The notes under the pieces are model-generated. The model was not told where the DNA came from. It saw only the letters and a list, made by a program, of their open reading frames with translations, and ran no database searches. Below, in pieces: positions 59,397-64,000 of a DNA stretch of 64,000 nt. Position numbers and translations under genes: made by a program. Position 1 is the stretch's first letter. The number at the start of each line of letters is the position of its first letter. This DNA comes from Streptomyces sp. SID12488 (lineage in GTDB: Bacteria; Actinomycetota; Actinomycetes; Streptomycetales; Streptomycetaceae). Where the stretch lies: the NCBI RefSeq assembly GCF_010548275.1, contig NZ_JAAGLT010000001.1, positions 806,001 to 870,000 on the forward strand, written 5' to 3'.

Positions 59397-62300
59397 TCAG
59401 ACCTCTTCGACGCTGCTCGGCTCACGCCGGGACAGGTCGATGCCGAGTTCCTCCGCCGCGCGGAAGACGTCCTCGTCGGTGTCACGCATTTCGATGGACA
59501 TACCGTCACTGGACAGCACCTCCACGTTGAGGCAGAGAGACTGCATCTCCTTGATGAGCACCTTGAAGGACTCGGGGATGCCGGGCTCGGGGATGTTCTC
59601 GCCCTTGACGATGGCCTCGTAGACCTTCACGCGGCCGGTCACGTCGTCGGACTTGATGGTCAGCAGCTCCTGGAGGGCGTAAGCGGCGCCGTATGCCTCC
59701 AGCGCCCACACCTCCATCTCGCCGAATCGCTGGCCACCGAACTGGGCCTTACCACCCAGCGGCTGCTGGGTGATCATCGAGTACGGGCCGGTCGAACGGG
59801 CGTGGAGCTTGTCGTCGACCAGGTGGTGGAGCTTGAGGATGTACATGTAACCGACGGAGACGGGCTCCGGGAACGGCTCGCCGGAGCGGCCGTCGTACAG
59901 CGGCGCCTTGCCGGTCGGGAGCACCATGCGCGAACCGTCGCGGTTCGGGAACGTGTGGTTCAGCAGACCGGACAGCTCGTCCTCACGCGCACCGTCGAAG
60001 ACGGGGGTGGCGACGTTGGTGCCGGGGGCGACCACGTCGGCCCCGATGGCCTGGAGACGCTGCGCCCACTCGTCCGCCAGCCCGGAGACGTCCCAGCCGC
60101 GACTGGCGAGCCAGCCGAGGTGGATCTCCAGCACCTGTCCCGGGTTCATTCGGGACGGCACACCCAGCGGGTTGAGGATGATGTCGACCGGAGTTCCGTC
60201 CTCGAGGAACGGCATGTCCTCGATCGGCAGGATCTTCGAGATAACACCCTTGTTGCCGTGGCGGCCGGCGAGCTTGTCACCGTCCGTGATCTTGCGCTTC
60301 TGCGCCACGTAGACCCGAACCAGCTGGTTCACGCCCGGCGGCAGCTCGTCGCCCTCTTCACGGTCGAAGACGCGGACGCCGATGACCTTGCCGATCTCAC
60401 CGTGCGGCACCTTCAGCGAGGTGTCGCGCACCTCGCGCGCCTTCTCACCGAAGATCGCGCGGAGCAGGCGCTCCTCGGGGGTCAGCTCGGTCTCACCCTT
60501 GGGCGTGACCTTGCCGACGAGGATGTCACCGGCGACGACCTCGGCACCGATACGGATGATGCCGCGCTCGTCGAGGTCGGCGAGGACCTCCTCGGAGACG
60601 TTCGGGATGTCCCGGGTGATCTCCTCGGGGCCGAGCTTGGTGTCACGGGCGTCGACCTCGTGCTCCTCGATGTGGATCGAGGAGAGGACGTCGTCCTGGA
60701 CGAGGCGCTGCGACAGGATGATCGCGTCCTCGTAGTTGTGACCCTCCCACGGCATGAAGGCGACGAGCAGGTTCTTGCCCAGCGCCATCTCGCCTTCCTG
60801 GGTGGCCGGACCGTCGGCGAGCACCTGGTGCTCGACGACCCGGTCGCCCTCGTCCACGACAACCTTCTGGTTGACCGAGGTGCCCTGGTTGGAGCGCGAG
60901 AACTTCGCGACGCGGTACGTGGTGTACGTGCCGTCGTCGTTGGCGACGGTGACGTAGTCCGCGGAGACCTCCTGGACCACACCCGCCTTCTCGGCCTTGA
61001 TGACGTCGCCGGCGTCGACGGCGCAGCGGTACTCCATGCCCGTACCGACGAGGGGAGCCTCGGCGGTGATCAGCGGCACGGCCTGGCGCATCATGTTCGC
61101 GCCCATGAGGGCACGGTTGGCGTCGTCGTGCTCCAGGAAGGGGATCATCGCGGTCGCGACGGACACCATCTGGCGCGGGGAGACGTCCATGTAGTCGACG
61201 TCGTCGCCGGGGATGTAGTCGATCTCGCCGCCACGGCGGCGGACGAGAACGCGGGACTCCTCGAAGCGCATGTCGTCGGAGAGGATCGCGTTCGCCTGGG
61301 CGATGACGAAGCGGTCTTCCTCGTCGGCGGTCAGGTAGTCGACGTCGTCGGTGACGACACCCTCGACGACCTTGCGGTACGGGGTCTCGACGAACCCGAA
61401 CGCGTTGACCCGGCCGTAGGAGGCGAGCGAGCCGATCAGACCGATGTTCGGGCCTTCAGGGGTCTCGATCGGACACATGCGGCCGTAGTGCGAGGGGTGC
61501 ACGTCACGGACCTCGAAGCCGGCCCGCTCACGGGAGAGACCACCCGGGCCAAGCGCCGACAGACGGCGCTTGTGGGTGAGACCCGACAGCGGGTTGTTCT
61601 GGTCCATGAACTGCGACAGCTGGCTGGTGCCGAAGAACTCCTTGATGGAGGCGACGACCGGCCGGATGTTGATCAGGGTCTGCGGCGTGATCGCCTCGAC
61701 GTCCTGGGTCGTCATGCGCTCACGGACGACTCGCTCCATACGCGCCAGACCCGTACGGACCTGGTTCTGGATGAGCTCGCCGACGTTGCGCAGACGACGG
61801 TTGCCGAAGTGGTCGATGTCGTCGGTCTCGACGACCATCGACGTGCCGTTGTTGCCAACGGTCTCGGTCTCACCGGCGTGCAGCTTCACCAGGTACTTGA
61901 TCGTCGAGATGATGTCCTCGACGGTCAGCACACCGGCGTCCAGCGGGGCCTCGCCACCCAGCTTCTTGTTGACCTTGTAACGGCCGACCTTGGCGAGGTC
62001 ATAACGCTTCGGGTTGAAGTAGAGGTTCTCCAGAAGCGTCTGCGCGGCCTCACGGGTCGGCGGCTCGCCAGGACGGAGCTTGCGGTAGATGTCGAGCAGC
62101 GCGTCGTCCTGGCCCTGGGTGTGGTCCTTCTCCAGGGTGGCGCGCATCGACTCGTACTCGCCGAACTCCTCGAGGATCTGCTCGGTCGTCCAGCCGAGAG
62201 CCTTGAGGAGGACGGTGACGGACTGCTTGCGCTTGCGGTCGATGCGGACACCGACCATGTCGCGCTTGTCGATCTCCATCTCCAGCCAGGCACCCCGGGA

Positions 62301-62879
62301 GGGGATCACCTTGGACGCGAAGATGTCCTTGTCGGACGTCTTGTCGATGGAGGAGTCGAAGTAGACACCCGGCGAACGGACCAGCTGCGACACGACGACA
62401 CGCTCGGTGCCGTTGATGACGAAGGTGCCCTTGTTCGTCATGAGCGGGAAATCGCCCATGAAGACCGTCTGGGACTTGATCTCGCCGGTCTCGTTGTTGG
62501 TGAACTCGGCCGTGACGAAGAGGGGCGCGGAGTACGTGAAGTCACGGTCCTTGCACTCGTCGATCGAGTTCTTCGGAGGCTCGAAGCGGTGGTCGCGGAA
62601 CGTCAGGGACATCGACCCTGAGAAGTCCTCGATCGGGGAGATCTCCTCGAAGATCTCCTCCAGACCGGACTTGGTGGGGACGTCCTGTCCGCTGTCCAGA
62701 GCAGCCTCGACACGAGCCTTCCACGCGGCGTTGCCGAGCAGCCAGTCGAAGCTCTCGGTTTGCAGCGCAAGGAGGTTCGGAACCTCGAGGGGCTCCTTGA
62801 TTTTTGCAAAAGAGATGCGCAGCGGGGCAGTGCTGGCGCCGTGGTTTGTATTCGCGGAGGCAGTGCGCGAGGCGGCCAA
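59397..62879 (-). CDS. rpoB: DNA-directed RNA polymerase subunit beta
   Basis: A 1160-residue subunit from the TTG at 62877-62879 ([20 protein letters not shown]), which has AAGGA seven bases upstream. The frame is open ten codons further but that part is not conserved. The rifampicin region reads [20 protein letters not shown] and [11 protein letters not shown], without known resistance substitutions. The C-terminal clamp region ends [11 protein letters not shown]. Confidence 0.98.
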   Translation of the reverse strand: MAASRTASANTNHGASTAPLRISFAKIKEPLEVPNLLALQTESFDWLLGNAAWKARVEAALDSGQDVPTKSGLEEIFEEISPIEDFSGSMSLTFRDHRFEPPKNSIDECKDRDFTYSAPLFVTAEFTNNETGEIKSQTVFMGDFPLMTNKGTFVINGTERVVVSQLVRSPGVYFDSSIDKTSDKDIFASKVIPSRGAWLEMEIDKRDMVGVRIDRKRKQSVTVLLKALGWTTEQILEEFGEYESMRATLEKDHTQGQDDALLDIYRKLRPGEPPTREAAQTLLENLYFNPKRYDLAKVGRYKVNKKLGGEAPLDAGVLTVEDIISTIKYLVKLHAGETETVGNNGTSMVVETDDIDHFGNRRLRNVGELIQNQVRTGLARMERVVRERMTTQDVEAITPQTLINIRPVVASIKEFFGTSQLSQFMDQNNPLSGLTHKRRLSALGPGGLSRERAGFEVRDVHPSHYGRMCPIETPEGPNIGLIGSLASYGRVNAFGFVETPYRKVVEGVVTDDVDYLTADEEDRFVIAQANAILSDDMRFEESRVLVRRRGGEIDYIPGDDVDYMDVSPRQMVSVATAMIPFLEHDDANRALMGANMMRQAVPLITAEAPLVGTGMEYRCAVDAGDVIKAEKAGVVQEVSADYVTVANDDGTYTTYRVAKFSRSNQGTSVNQKVVVDEGDRVVEHQVLADGPATQEGEMALGKNLLVAFMPWEGHNYEDAIILSQRLVQDDVLSSIHIEEHEVDARDTKLGPEEITRDIPNVSEEVLADLDERGIIRIGAEVVAGDILVGKVTPKGETELTPEERLLRAIFGEKAREVRDTSLKVPHGEIGKVIGVRVFDREEGDELPPGVNQLVRVYVAQKRKITDGDKLAGRHGNKGVISKILPIEDMPFLEDGTPVDIILNPLGVPSRMNPGQVLEIHLGWLASRGWDVSGLADEWAQRLQAIGADVVAPGTNVATPVFDGAREDELSGLLNHTFPNRDGSRMVLPTGKAPLYDGRSGEPFPEPVSVGYMYILKLHHLVDDKLHARSTGPYSMITQQPLGGKAQFGGQRFGEMEVWALEAYGAAYALQELLTIKSDDVTGRVKVYEAIVKGENIPEPGIPESFKVLIKEMQSLCLNVEVLSSDGMSIEMRDTDEDVFRAAEELGIDLSRREPSSVEEV

Positions 62880-63495
62880 GAGGGGGTCCTTCCGAGGGCT
62901 CGGACTCACTACGCGCGTACCGGCCCCTCACAGGGGCACAGAGACAGGCGCTTCACGACCAGCCGGAAAAGGCCAGGTCGTAGAAGGTCCGATCGTCGGT
63001 GCTCAAGCGAGGGCATGCCCCTGGTGACGGGCAGGAGGCAGCTAACAGGCAGCGCAAAGGGTCAGTGTAGCCACTAGGCCCACTGATGTCCAGTGCGGGT
63101 TTTTGAAGACCCTCGTTGCTCTCAACCCCTGCTGCAAGCCACGCCTCGATGCCACATCGATACTGCCCTCTTCGCCACCGATCCAACCTCGGATTCGGAT
63201 CCTTGTGACGACGCGTCCTGAGAATTGCGCGCTCCGTGCGGTTCGTCAAGGCCTCCAAGCCCAAACCCGGTGCTGCCATCGTCACGTGCGGCACAGCATC
63301 AGGGGCGTCCGGAGGCACGACGAAGATCACCTTACTCGCCGTCACCGACCGTGCAAGGCAGCCACGACCCGACCCCTCGAACGCCGAAGAGCGACCACCC
63401 AGATGGATGATCGCTCTTCACCGCGTCAGCGTTACAGGGCTACCAGAAGCCCTACGTCAGCTGTCACGAGAGCCCTCGACGGACCCTCAGTGGAG
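62880..63495. other. 616-base gap between rplL and rpoB
   Basis: It contains the rplL terminator/attenuator hairpin (63386-63419) and the rpoB leader, with no credible gene. As in other actinobacteria, the rpoBC transcript probably starts from its own promoter here and also by read-through from rplJL. I cannot place the promoter by eye. Confidence 0.45.
63386..63419 (-). terminator. Hairpin downstream of rplL (terminator or attenuator)
   Basis: GAAGAGCGA and TCGCTCTTC form nine pairs, with extra partial pairing (CC/GG) inside the 16-base gap. It starts 76 bases beyond the rplL stop and would reduce read-through into rpoB. Confidence 0.65.
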
Positions 63496-63879
63496 TTACT
63501 TGACCTCGACGCCCGCGCCGGCGGCCTTGAGGGACTCGGCAGCCTTCTCGGCGGCCTCCTTGGTGACCTTCTCGAGAACGGGCTTCGGGGCGCCGTCCAC
63601 GAGGTCCTTGGCCTCCTTGAGACCCAGCGAGGTCAGCTCACGCACGACCTTGATGACCTGGATCTTCTTCTCGCCGGCACCCGTGAGGATGACGTCGAAC
63701 TCGTCCTGCTCCTCGACGGCCTCAACGGCGGCGGGGCCGGCCGGACCGGCAACGGCGACCGCGGCGGCGGCCGTGACGTCGAACTTCTCCTCGAAGGCCT
63801 TCACGAACTCGGAGAGCTCGATGAGGGTGAGGGTCTCGAACTGCGCGAGCAGCTCTTCCTGGGACAGCTTCGTCGCCAT
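63496..63879 (-). CDS. rplL: 50S ribosomal protein L7/L12
   Basis: A 127-residue stalk protein. The N-terminal dimerisation helices ([20 protein letters not shown]) are followed by an Ala/Gly/Val hinge and the factor-binding domain ([40 protein letters not shown]). The 121 bases upstream to the window end contain no gene; rplJ should lie beyond. Confidence 0.99.
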   Translation of the reverse strand: MATKLSQEELLAQFETLTLIELSEFVKAFEEKFDVTAAAAVAVAGPAGPAAVEAVEEQDEFDVILTGAGEKKIQVIKVVRELTSLGLKEAKDLVDGAPKPVLEKVTKEAAEKAAESLKAAGAGVEVK

Positions 63880-64000
63880 GATGGGCGATCCTTCCAGTCA
63901 ATTCGGCAGGTGCCGAGGTAAGTGTCGGCGGGCGTATGTTCGGCCCGCGCCGACCGCCACGTCAGGCGGCGGTCAAAGTGCGAGCCGAATTACTCGGCAC

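Noticed and set aside
59802..62621. 939-codon open frame on the plus strand opposite rpoB
   Set aside because: Antisense shadow of the GC-rich rpoB gene: low-complexity Val/Asp/Arg/Leu translation, no family features. The minus strand is unambiguously rpoB.
62880..62909. Upstream start for RpoB adding ten residues
   Set aside because: The extra residues ([10 protein letters not shown]) are not conserved, and the TTG at 62877-62879 has AAGGA at a proper distance.

Overview
The window is a piece of a Streptomyces chromosome, or of a very close relative. The evidence is high G+C with strongly GC3-biased codons, frequent GTG/TTG starts, the order glmS-coaA-glmM-rpsI-rplM-truA-rplQ-rpoA, actinobacterial ribosomal protein forms (zinc-type S14, S9 with an acidic N-terminal extension, S3 with an RG-rich tail), DUF397/XRE gene pairs and typical Streptomyces intergenic repeats. 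I saw no tRNA, rRNA, IS element, prophage or CRISPR array.

1-5858 (+): the end of a sugar ABC transporter (solute-binding protein, two permeases) overlaps a GH31 alpha-glycosidase/alpha-xylosidase-type enzyme and a LacI-family regulator, forming one import-and-hydrolysis operon. 5914-15945: envelope and cofactor housekeeping (glmS, a lipoprotein, coaA, a DUF389 membrane protein, glmM), then rplM-rpsI, a membrane-anchored unknown protein and truA. 16087-33155 (-): a near-continuous ribosomal block in transcription order rpsJ-rplC-rplD-rplW-rplB-rpsS-rplV-rpsC-rplP-rpmC-rpsQ (S10 group), rplN-rplX-rplE-rpsN-rpsH-rplF-rplR-rpsE-rpmD-rplO (spc group), secY-adk, map, and infA-rpmJ-rpsM-rpsK-rpoA-rplQ (alpha group). 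The group borders are marked by strong hairpins.

33649-42121: an accessory interval between the S10 operon and tuf. It holds an unknown protein, a secreted protein, an XRE/DUF397/HATPase regulatory trio, a GNAT acetyltransferase, and a two-gene xylan-degradation operon (GH115 alpha-glucuronidase followed by GH10 endo-xylanase). 42337-46683 (-): the str operon rpsL-rpsG-fusA-tuf. 55383-63879 (-): rplL, rpoB, rpoC.

Between rpsL and rpoC, on the opposite strand, lies the most interesting locus (47107-55304). A Crp/Fnr regulator is followed by five closely packed genes: a class III nucleotidyl-cyclase-like protein, a large protein with a degenerate P-loop and HEAT-like helices, an SPFH-like protein with a Gln-rich coiled coil, a small membrane protein with the Pycsar TM effector (DUF5706-like) signature, and an M48 metalloprotease with a long proline-rich arm. 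A cyclase plus a PycTM-type effector is the minimal Pycsar (cyclic-pyrimidine immune signalling) arrangement; here it appears expanded. The C-terminus of the cyclase and the N-terminal part of the P-loop protein carry the same 33-residue Gly/Val/Gln motif (19 of 33 identical, ungapped), and part of it is identical at DNA level. This looks like a homotypic, possibly amyloid-type, coupling motif. A second notable regulatory signal is an identical 25-nt element in the 5' leaders of both rpsJ and rpsL.
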